Positions 41,175 through 49,885 of a stretch of DNA of 64,000 bases are shown piece after piece. Numbering within the stretch: the first letter of the stretch is position 1; each line of letters starts with the position of its first letter. The stretch is from positions 1 through 64,000 of the forward strand of contig JAKBMM010000003.1 in the NCBI GenBank assembly GCA_021831565.1, given 5' to 3'. This DNA is from Planctomycetota bacterium. Lineage in GTDB: Bacteria > Planctomycetota > Phycisphaerae > WQYP01. The notes below the pieces were generated by a model. That model was not told where the DNA came from, did no database searches, and saw only the letters and a program-made list of their open reading frames with translations. The translations under genes were made by a program, and so were the position numbers.

Positions 41175-41540
41175 GTCGGATTGAAAAATTTGGATAGAAA
41201 AATTTTTGTGATTATGAACAATCAACCCAAACCATGTTTGCCATAACTAACAAATTTATCAAGAGTTATATAAAATGAATACGAAATTAAAAATATCCCA
41301 ACCGGCGATAAATCATTCTTGAAATAATCATGCCTGTTTGGAACGAAAACGTAATGGCAACAAGGGCTGCGGATACGATTTGCTTGTAGATTCGAATATA
41401 GGCTTGGTCCGTTTCCTTTCCGCCAACGCGGCATGGCGCGCCCTTGTCACGACGCGAGCCTTGCCCCAATATCTAAATACCCGTCGGCATACGGAAAGTT
41501 TCGGCTCCAGCGCGTCTGGACCGACGGCGGAGATCAGCGC

Positions 41541-42116
41541 GTGAGTGTCAGCCCGACCAATAACGATCTATTCTATCGTCTTGTCTGGCCGCACCGGGCC
41601 GACGTCTTACGCGCCGCTCTACTGTTGACCCACCACGAAAGCGATGCTCAGGACATCACCCAGGAAACCATCATCAAAGCATGGCGGGCGATCGACCGTT
41701 TCGATTCAAAAACCGGCGCCATGCTCCCCTGGCTTTTGACCATCCTGCGTCATTGCTGGGTGGATCGACTGCGCGCCGCCGGCCGGCACGGACGGGAGAT
41801 CAGTCTGGATGATTGGCCGGAAGATCCGCCGGCTCCCGTCGATACCGGCCTTTCCGGCGCCGGTGAAATCACCAATCCCGATGAGTTGCTCAATACATTT
41901 TCCGATCAGGAAATCATTGCCGCTCTCCGCTCCCTCCCGGCGGAAATGCGCTGGACGCTGCTGCTGGTGGACGTGGCGCAGTTTGATTACGAAATGGCGG
42001 CGCAAACGCTCGCCGTGCCGGTCGGAACGGTCCGCTCTCGCGTCCACCGCGGCCGCGCCATGCTCCTGGTCGCACTGACCGCCCGCGGCGCCGCGTCAAA
42101 ATCGCCGGGAGCGTAG
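41541..42116 (+). CDS. ECF-type RNA polymerase sigma factor
   Basis: GTG start; LTHHESDAQDITQETIIKAWRAIDRFD; LRSLPAEMRWTLLLVDVAQFDYEMAAQTLAVPVGTVRSRVHRGR. Confidence 0.9.
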   Translation: MSVSPTNNDLFYRLVWPHRADVLRAALLLTHHESDAQDITQETIIKAWRAIDRFDSKTGAMLPWLLTILRHCWVDRLRAAGRHGREISLDDWPEDPPAPVDTGLSGAGEITNPDELLNTFSDQEIIAALRSLPAEMRWTLLLVDVAQFDYEMAAQTLAVPVGTVRSRVHRGRAMLLVALTARGAASKSPGA

Positions 42117-42337
42117 AGCCCCGGCTCACTTCAATGCGCACGGCATGTTCCGCTAGTATGGGACTAACGTTTACGTGCGATTATTGAGAAATTTTGTCAA
42201 ACCCGGGAACTTTTTCGCCCGCGGCAAGCGTTTGAATAAATGATGGAAGTGGTATTATTGACCCTTGTGGGGTTTTCCAATGATTTCGCATATTTTATCC
42301 GTGCACGGTCACCTTTTTCTTTGAGGTTTCGTGTGGC

Positions 42338-43807
42338 ATGGTTCGTCGCATTTTATTGATGATTTTTCTGGTGCTGGCGGTCGGCGGCGGCGGCTTTTTT
42401 GCCGGCCTTTTTCTGGCCGGGCGATTCGCCGCCGCGCCCGGTGGGGCGGTGCGAACGGTAGGCGGTCAATCCGCCGCGGCGGCCGGGAAAAAGAGTACCG
42501 CCAAGCCCCGGCGCAAAATTCTCTATTGGTGGGACCCCATGGTTGGGCCGTCCTCCATATCGCCCAGGCCGGGACTCAGTTCCATGGGCATGCCGCTGAT
42601 ACCCGTTTATGCGCCGATATCCGGCGCATCCGTGGCGGGCCAGGTGCGGGTGAATCCCGCCATGGTGCAGGATATGGGCATACAAACGGCCAGGGTGACG
42701 CTTGGGCCGCTTATCCACCCGGTCCGCGCCGTGGGCTACCTGCGCGTGGCGGCGCCGCAGCGCTACAGCATCACCATTCGCGCCGGCGGCTGGATCGGAA
42801 AACTTTACGCCACCACCAACGGCACAGAGGTCCGAAAAGGCCAGAGGCTCTTCACGCTTTACAGTCCCCGTATCGTCACCGCCGAGGATGAACTCGTCGC
42901 CGCGCAAAAATCCCTGCGCGCCGCCCGTAAAACCGCCATCCGCGCGGCCGCGAACGATGCGCGGGAACTGGTGCGATCCGTGGAACTGCGGCTGGCCTAC
43001 CTGGGTGTGAGCAACGCGCAGATCAAGCAAGTTGCAAAGACCCTGCGCGCCTCGACCTACGTGGATTTTTACAGCCCCGCCGACGGCGTGTTGCGGGACG
43101 TGAAAGTGCGCCAGAAATCGCGCCTCAACGCCGGCGCGACCGCCCTGCGAATCGAAAACTTTTCCACCCTCTGGCTGGATAGCTACGTGTATGAAAACCA
43201 GCTTCCGTGGATTCGCATGGGCCAGCGCGTCACGGCAACCATCGCGGCGTTTCCAGGAAAGACTTTTAGTGGAAAAATTATTTTCATCTCTCCATACGAA
43301 AATCTCTACAACCACACCACCACCATCCGCATGGTGCTGGATAATTCCTCCCATAAGCTCCGCCCCGGCATGTACGCCCTGGCGGATATCCGTACCGAGC
43401 CTGTTGTGCGAACCATTTTGGCCCCGCGCCGAGCTGTAATTAACACCGGCACGGGCGAACTGACATTTGTGGAAATATCCCGCGGCCATTTTGATCCCGT
43501 CACGGTCAAAACCGGTCTTAGGGGCGATCATGGACTGGTGCAGGTTCTATCCGGTCTGGGGCCGGGGCAGCGTGTGGTCACCAGCGGCCAGTTCATGATT
43601 GATGTGGAATCGCAACTTAACCAGATCAAGGCTCGTTTCATGCCCAAGTTCACGCCGGCGGGAAAGCCCGCCAAGGCTAAGTCGGCGGCAATCACCGAAC
43701 CGGCGACGAAAAGGTCCAGGCCGAAATCCAATATGAAAATGCCGCCGGCTGCAAAAACCAAAGGGATCAAAGGAATCGGACCGCGTCATGATCCGAAAAA
43801 TTATTGA
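42338..43807 (+). CDS. CusB-like RND efflux periplasmic adaptor
   Basis: YWWDPMVGPSSISPRPGLSSMGMPLIPVYAP degenerate metal-binding motif; membrane-fusion-protein barrel/hairpin features. Confidence 0.9.
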   Translation: MVRRILLMIFLVLAVGGGGFFAGLFLAGRFAAAPGGAVRTVGGQSAAAAGKKSTAKPRRKILYWWDPMVGPSSISPRPGLSSMGMPLIPVYAPISGASVAGQVRVNPAMVQDMGIQTARVTLGPLIHPVRAVGYLRVAAPQRYSITIRAGGWIGKLYATTNGTEVRKGQRLFTLYSPRIVTAEDELVAAQKSLRAARKTAIRAAANDARELVRSVELRLAYLGVSNAQIKQVAKTLRASTYVDFYSPADGVLRDVKVRQKSRLNAGATALRIENFSTLWLDSYVYENQLPWIRMGQRVTATIAAFPGKTFSGKIIFISPYENLYNHTTTIRMVLDNSSHKLRPGMYALADIRTEPVVRTILAPRRAVINTGTGELTFVEISRGHFDPVTVKTGLRGDHGLVQVLSGLGPGQRVVTSGQFMIDVESQLNQIKARFMPKFTPAGKPAKAKSAAITEPATKRSRPKSNMKMPPAAKTKGIKGIGPRHDPKNY

Positions 43808-46800
43808 ATTTTCCGTGCACAACCGGCTGCTGGTGGTTCTGCTTTTCCTGATGGCCATCGCCGTGGCCGCCTGGGCCGCCTTCCACAGCAAACTCGACGC
43901 CGTTCCCGACCTGTCCGACGTGCAGGTGCTGGTGCTGACCAATTATCCCGGCCAGACACCGGGCGTGGTGGAAAAACAGGTGACTTATCCCCTGGAAACG
44001 CAATTGATCCACGTGCCCGACGTGACGGCGGTCCGGGGCCAAAGCATGTTCGAGTATTCCCTGGTGACGGTGGTCTTCAAAAATGGGACCAATCTTTACT
44101 GGGCGCGCGACCAAGTGCTGGCATATCTGGATTACGCCAAAACGCTGCTGCCGGCGGGCGTTACCCCGCAGCTGGGTCCCGACGCCACCGGAGCGGGCTG
44201 GGCCTACCAGTACATTCTATACCCCGGCTGGTATTGCCGGCATCATCCCCAGGGGATATGGCGCGATCCGAAAACCAATCAATGGTATGCCCATCGGAAT
44301 CAGGCCCCGGCCCGCCGCAGATCAAAACTGGTGCGGGTGCGGGCTTTCGATCGGCCCGGTAAATCGCCGCTTTCCGGCCAGCCGCTGGTTGCCAGCAACA
44401 TCAATCTGGGGCAATTGCGGTCCCTGCAGGACTGGTTTGTCCGTTACCAGCTTGAGGCCGTACCGGGCGTGTCGGAAGTGGCGGGCCTCGGCGGCTTCGT
44501 GCAGGAATACCAGGTGGTTCTCAATCCCAACAAACTCCGCGCCTACCACCTGAGCGTTGGCCAGGTGGTTCGGGCGATCCAGCAATCCAACAATGATGTC
44601 GGCGGTGCGGTCGTCGACAGGAGCGAACTGCAATACATCGTCCGCAGCCGGGGTTATCTCAAAAACCTCCGGCAACTCGGCCAGGTGCCGGTAGGCCAGG
44701 CCCGGGATGGTACACCGCTGTTGCTTCACGACGTAGCGACGCTGCAAATCGCCGGCAAGCAGCGGCTGGGAATTCTGGATTGGAACGGTCGTGGCGAAAC
44801 GGTCGGCGGTATTGTGGTGGTGCGCTACGGCGCCGATACTTACCAAGTGGTGCAGCGGGTAATAAAGAAGATCGCCGCGATTTCCGCCAGTCTGCCGCCC
44901 GGCGTGCTGTTCAAAACCGGTTATGACCGGGACAACCTGATCAATCGCTCCATCCACACGCTTTCCGACACGCTGCTGGAAGAAATGATCGTGGTGGCCG
45001 CGATCTGCCTGGTATTTTTATTGCATGGACGCAGCGCTCTGGTGGCCATTGTTGTTATTCCGGCCAGCATGATCTGCAGTCTGGCGATTTTGTATTGGCT
45101 GGGCATCAGCGCCAACATCATGAGCTTAAGCGGCATCGCCATCGCCATAGGCGTGGTGGTCGATAGCGCCATCGTGATGATTGAAAACGCCCATCAGCAT
45201 CTCAACCGCCAGGACGCGCTCGTGGCGCAGGGCCGGCCGCCGCGCGCCCGCGCCGACATCATGCTCGCGGCGGCTCAGGAAGTCGGGCCGAGTCTTTTTT
45301 TCAGCCTGCTGATTATCACCGTAAGTTTTCTGCCGATATTCACTCTTCCCGGCGAAAGCGGCAAGATGTTCAGCCCGCTGGCTCTGACCAAAACCTTCGC
45401 CATGGCTTCGGCCGCCCTGCTTTCGATCACCATCGTGCCGGTGTTGATGATTTATTTCATCCGTCCGCGTTTGTTCCCGGAAAAATGGCCGTGGTGGCGG
45501 CAATGGCCCGCGGCGTTGGCGATCATCATTTTGCCGGCGCTGGGCCTTTACTACTTCGTCGGCCGCGACGGTCAATTGGCCCGCTACCATTGGTGGATAT
45601 GTTTAAGCTGGGCGGTTCTGGCGGCGCTGCTGGTGATACCGCAAAAAATCATCCATGAAGAGCACAATCCGCTCAGCATGTTTCTCCAGAAGAGTTTCCA
45701 CCCCGTGTTTCACGCGGTTATGCGTCTGCGCTGGCTGGTGATTCTCCTGGCCGTTCTATTGTGCGGTTCTATTTTCTGGCCGTTGGGCCGCTTGGGCACG
45801 CAATTCACGCCGCCGTTGTATGAGGGCGATTTGGAGTACATGCCCACCACCTATCCCGGACTGAGCGTCGGAGCGGCCAAATACGTGCTCCAGCAAAGCG
45901 ACAAAATTATTAAAACCTTTCCAGAGGTAAAAAGCGTGTGGGGCCAGATCGGCCGCGCCGATACCGCCACCGACAGCGCCCCGCTGAACATGATCGACAC
46001 CATTATCCGGCTCAAACGCCGCGACCAATGGCCCGTGGCCCCGGTGAGGCGGTTCTATCATTCTTGGCCGCAATGGCTCCAATGGCCGTTCCGGCGCACG
46101 TTCTGGCCCGGCCACGCGCCTATCTCGCTCCATCAGGTGATGCACGGCTGGACGGGTTCCCGCGGGAAGTTCCACGAAGGTTTGAACCGGGCGCTGAAAA
46201 TCCCCGGTTTTGCGGCCTACTGGACCATGCCCATCGCCAATCGCGTCAACATGGCCAATACCGGCAGCAAAACGCTCCTGGGTATTCGTGTGTTCGGTGA
46301 AAATCTCAAGGTTCTCGGCAAGGTGTCCAACCGAATCGCGCGGGCACTGCAAGGTGTCCGCGGCACGGGCAGCGCCATCGCCAATCAACCTCTGGGCGGC
46401 TATTACCTGGATATCCACGTGAGCCGCCTGAAAGCCGCGCGCTATGGTCTGACGCAGGGCGCGGTTCAGCGCATAATCACCTTGGCCATCGGCGGCGATC
46501 CCGTCAGCACCATGGTGCTCGGTTTGCAGCGGCTGCCGATCAATGTCCGCTATTTTCGTAATCTCCGCGGCAGCGTAGCGGATCTTAAAGAACTTCCCAT
46601 CGCCACGCCCGGCGGAAGTTTTATCACTCTGGGAATGCTGGCCAACATTCATTACAGCTCGGGCCCGCCGGAAATCGACAGCCAGGACGCCATGACCGTC
46701 AATTACATCAACATCACCACCACCACCGGCAACACTCTCGGCTATGTGCGGCGCGCCAACGTCGCCATACGCGGGCATGTAGTCCTGCCCGCCGGTTACA

Positions 46801-47429
46801 CTTATGAATGGATCGGCCTGTACAAACAGATTCAAGAAGCCAACGCCCGCCTCAAACTCGCCGTGCCTCTGGTGTTGCTGAGCATCTTTATCCTCCTGTT
46901 CGTATCCACCGGAAGCGTCGGCCGCGTGTTGGGCGTGCTGTTGTCCGTACCCTTTGGTCTGGTGGGCGCGATATGGGCCCTGTATTTTCTGCATTACCAG
47001 TTATCGGTGGCGGTGTGGGTGGGTATCATCGCCCTATCCGGATTATGCGCGGAAATGGGCCTGGTGCTGCTGCTGTACCTGGACGTAAGCTTCCAGCAGG
47101 CCAAACGCGAAGGCCGCCTCCGCAATAAACGGGAGTTGTTCGACGCCGTTTATAATGGCGCGGTGCGCCGCATCCGCCCGCAGACCATGACCGTCTGCGC
47201 CGCCCTGATCGGTCTGACGCCGCTGCTGTGGGTTAAAGGGGCCGGAAGCACGGTGATGCGCCGCTTGGCCGCGCCCATGATCGGCGGTTTGGCCACGGCG
47301 TTTGTGCTCGAATTGCTCGTTCTTCCGGCGTTGTATTTTATTGTGATGCACTGGCGTCTGCGTCAGCAGTTTCAAACGCAGGCCACTCCCGCCAGCGTCG
47401 TGCCGCCCGGCGAAGGAGGCGCCGTATGA
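43788..47429 (+). CDS. CusA/CzcA-family heavy-metal RND transporter
   Basis: MIRKIIEFSVHNRLLVVLLFLMAIAVAAWAAF; LSGIAIAIGVVVDSAIVMIENAHQHL; NRVNMANTGSKTLLGIRVFG. Confidence 0.95.
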   Translation: MIRKIIEFSVHNRLLVVLLFLMAIAVAAWAAFHSKLDAVPDLSDVQVLVLTNYPGQTPGVVEKQVTYPLETQLIHVPDVTAVRGQSMFEYSLVTVVFKNGTNLYWARDQVLAYLDYAKTLLPAGVTPQLGPDATGAGWAYQYILYPGWYCRHHPQGIWRDPKTNQWYAHRNQAPARRRSKLVRVRAFDRPGKSPLSGQPLVASNINLGQLRSLQDWFVRYQLEAVPGVSEVAGLGGFVQEYQVVLNPNKLRAYHLSVGQVVRAIQQSNNDVGGAVVDRSELQYIVRSRGYLKNLRQLGQVPVGQARDGTPLLLHDVATLQIAGKQRLGILDWNGRGETVGGIVVVRYGADTYQVVQRVIKKIAAISASLPPGVLFKTGYDRDNLINRSIHTLSDTLLEEMIVVAAICLVFLLHGRSALVAIVVIPASMICSLAILYWLGISANIMSLSGIAIAIGVVVDSAIVMIENAHQHLNRQDALVAQGRPPRARADIMLAAAQEVGPSLFFSLLIITVSFLPIFTLPGESGKMFSPLALTKTFAMASAALLSITIVPVLMIYFIRPRLFPEKWPWWRQWPAALAIIILPALGLYYFVGRDGQLARYHWWICLSWAVLAALLVIPQKIIHEEHNPLSMFLQKSFHPVFHAVMRLRWLVILLAVLLCGSIFWPLGRLGTQFTPPLYEGDLEYMPTTYPGLSVGAAKYVLQQSDKIIKTFPEVKSVWGQIGRADTATDSAPLNMIDTIIRLKRRDQWPVAPVRRFYHSWPQWLQWPFRRTFWPGHAPISLHQVMHGWTGSRGKFHEGLNRALKIPGFAAYWTMPIANRVNMANTGSKTLLGIRVFGENLKVLGKVSNRIARALQGVRGTGSAIANQPLGGYYLDIHVSRLKAARYGLTQGAVQRIITLAIGGDPVSTMVLGLQRLPINVRYFRNLRGSVADLKELPIATPGGSFITLGMLANIHYSSGPPEIDSQDAMTVNYINITTTTGNTLGYVRRANVAIRGHVVLPAGYTYEWIGLYKQIQEANARLKLAVPLVLLSIFILLFVSTGSVGRVLGVLLSVPFGLVGAIWALYFLHYQLSVAVWVGIIALSGLCAEMGLVLLLYLDVSFQQAKREGRLRNKRELFDAVYNGAVRRIRPQTMTVCAALIGLTPLLWVKGAGSTVMRRLAAPMIGGLATAFVLELLVLPALYFIVMHWRLRQQFQTQATPASVVPPGEGGAV

Positions 47430-48847
47430 ATATCAATAGGTCGCGGCGAGTTTTGAATTTAAAAATATTTTCGGCGGCGCGGCGGCGCGTCGGCGGGGCG
47501 ATTCTGGCCAGTGCAATTCTGCTGGCTGGATGCACCGTTGTACCTAAAGGTGAGAACCGTTTGCGCCGCGCGGCCGCAATCGCCGGGAAGCTCTTTGAAA
47601 AGCCTTATGCCCGGCGCCATCTGCCGCCGCTGTCGGTCAACGCCACCTCCGCGCAATTGGTACGGTATGCGGTGCTGAATAATCCCGTTGTGGAGAAAGC
47701 CTATTGGAAATGGCGCTGGGAAATTGAAGAAATCCCCCAGGCCGGCACGCAGGCAACCACGCTGGTGCTTAACGCCGGCACAACGCTCCAGAATGGTCAG
47801 GCTTCGCTGGCCAATACTATTCTGGGTGCAAGCAACGCCAGCGACGACATACGCTGGCCGTCGAAACTTTCCGTGCAGGCGCGTGCCGCCCTCCAGGCGG
47901 CCCGCGCCGCCGGCTGGCGATACCGCGCGGAAATTTTTTCCGTGCGCCGCGCTGTGCTCACCGCCTGGTACGAATACGCCCTTACCGCCGTGACCTGGCG
48001 TTTGGAACGAGATATGAAGCATCTCCTTAAGGCCGAGGCCGCGTTGCTGCGGGCCGGAATCGGCGCCGGCGGCCGGCAACCGCGGCTGTGGCTGGCGGTG
48101 CAGGTTCGGATCGATCAACATCAAGCCGTGATTGTGGCGTTGCACCATCAGTTGGCGCTGGAGTTGACCGCTCTCAACGCCTTGCTGGGACGCGCCGCGA
48201 AGGCGCCGTTGAATCCGCCACGGGCGATTCCCCATCCGGACGCATCAGGACCGGCCATCAGCGATCGCCGGCTTTTAATCCTGGCGATGCAACGCAATCC
48301 CGAATTGCGCGGCCTTCGCCGGTTCGTATCCGCCGGCCGCCTGAGCATCCGCCGCGCCAAAATGCAATATATTCCCAATTTCGACCTGGGGCTTTCCACA
48401 TCACTTGATGGAGCGATGCAGAATTTCACCGGCGCCCTGCTGATCCCGGCGCTGCGCTACGAAGCCATCCACGCGTCCATCGCCCAGGCCAGGGATCGGC
48501 TGCGGGCCACCCGGGCGGCATTACGCGGCAAAAAGGATGACTTGGCTGCCCGACTGCTGATCGACATCATCGCCTTGCGAAGCGACCGTCGCCAACTGGC
48601 CCTGTTCGCCGAGAGCATTCTGCCGCGCTTGAAAGTCATTGCCGCCCTGGACCGTGCCGATTACCAGCAAGGCGCCACCGGTGTGCAAAACCAATTGGAA
48701 ACCGAACACATGATTCTGGGTGTCCGGGAAACCATCGCCGATCTGCAAGCCGACCAAGCAGAACGTATCGCCGACATCGACGCGGTGATCGCCGCCCCGC
48801 TGGAACCAGCGTCATCACTTAAGGGAGAACCTGCGCCTCGTTCTTGA
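47426..48847 (+). CDS. TolC-family outer-membrane efflux lipoprotein
   Basis: LASAILLAGCTVVPKGENRL lipobox; long helical domain; downstream of the RND gene with overlap. Confidence 0.85.
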   Translation: MNINRSRRVLNLKIFSAARRRVGGAILASAILLAGCTVVPKGENRLRRAAAIAGKLFEKPYARRHLPPLSVNATSAQLVRYAVLNNPVVEKAYWKWRWEIEEIPQAGTQATTLVLNAGTTLQNGQASLANTILGASNASDDIRWPSKLSVQARAALQAARAAGWRYRAEIFSVRRAVLTAWYEYALTAVTWRLERDMKHLLKAEAALLRAGIGAGGRQPRLWLAVQVRIDQHQAVIVALHHQLALELTALNALLGRAAKAPLNPPRAIPHPDASGPAISDRRLLILAMQRNPELRGLRRFVSAGRLSIRRAKMQYIPNFDLGLSTSLDGAMQNFTGALLIPALRYEAIHASIAQARDRLRATRAALRGKKDDLAARLLIDIIALRSDRRQLALFAESILPRLKVIAALDRADYQQGATGVQNQLETEHMILGVRETIADLQADQAERIADIDAVIAAPLEPASSLKGEPAPRS

Positions 48848-49388
48848 GACGCATCCACAGGGCGTCGATCCCAAGTCTCCTGGCCCACTGTTCCAGGTAC
48901 TCCAGCTCCAAAACGCCGAACTGCACTTCGTATACTCGCAGGGCATCCGTGAACTGCTTCTCGCTGCCGCCGGACATTTGCGCCCATCGCAGTTTCATCA
49001 AGATAGTGTCTTCCGGCCGCGACACCTGTATTCGCATTCCCGCAATATCCCACGCCTGTCGGCGCGAGAAACGCGATTGGTCGAATGGCTCATCGGTCAG
49101 GAGCCAGAAATCGATTTTGTCGCCTTCTCGCAACTCGAGGAGATTGAACATCCCACGCTGGTCAATCGCCGTCATCATAGCCTCGGGATCAAGATGGAAG
49201 CTCGGTGAAGGAAAAGCCCGCGTCAAACACTCGACTGCCGCCGCCTGGATAGCCACAACCAGATCAATATCGTGTGTCGAACGGGGTTCCCCTTGTAAGC
49301 TTGAGGCAACTGATCCAGTGAGCATATAGGCAACACCGGATTTCTCCAGAACTTCAACAATCCGTTTCAGTAGCGCCTGTTGTGACAT
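48819..49388 (-). CDS. nucleotidyltransferase-fold protein
   Basis: GVAYMLTGSVASSLQGEPRSTHDIDLVVAI (GS..D.D motif). Confidence 0.8.
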   Translation of the reverse strand: MSQQALLKRIVEVLEKSGVAYMLTGSVASSLQGEPRSTHDIDLVVAIQAAAVECLTRAFPSPSFHLDPEAMMTAIDQRGMFNLLELREGDKIDFWLLTDEPFDQSRFSRRQAWDIAGMRIQVSRPEDTILMKLRWAQMSGGSEKQFTDALRVYEVQFGVLELEYLEQWARRLGIDALWMRLKNEAQVLP

Positions 49389-49597
49389 TTTTCCAGTCGG
49401 TCAAGCATGATCTGATGAAAATCCGCCTCGCTTTGCCCGGGAAATCTCCGTCTAAGCCCTTGTACGAAAAGCGATTTGGTAAACTCTGATAACTCAAAGG
49501 CCTTCCGCAGCCTCGCCTCCGGCGACATCCGCCGCAGCGTCTCTATATACCGCCGGTGATTGGGATGAGGTTTAAGATTCATACATTCATCCAACAT
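49367..49597 (-). CDS. small partner protein of the nucleotidyltransferase
   Basis: LRRMSPEARLRKAFELSEFTKSLFVQGLRRRFPGQSEADFHQIMLDRL; overlaps the downstream NTase ORF by 22 bp. Confidence 0.7.
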   Translation of the reverse strand: MLDECMNLKPHPNHRRYIETLRRMSPEARLRKAFELSEFTKSLFVQGLRRRFPGQSEADFHQIMLDRLEKCHNRRY

Positions 49598-49885
49598 ACC
49601 CGGTTATGGCGGGCGCGCCAAGTCCGTTGGGACCCCGTTGGAGACCGAATATAATTCTTTTTATAATCGTTCACGGATAAATTTATATATCATATCCCCA
49701 GGGCCGGGTGGAAAAGAAAAATAAATTCAGCGGTAGGCAAGGGGCAGGCAGGTATCAGGTATCGGATGGTGCGCCAGGCTGGTACGAAACAAGCTGACGA
49801 GACCATACACAAAGCCGGCCAGGTTGTGGCGGGTGGGACACCGCGGCGGAATAATAAGGTGATCTTCGCCTATAATCCCGTGTCC

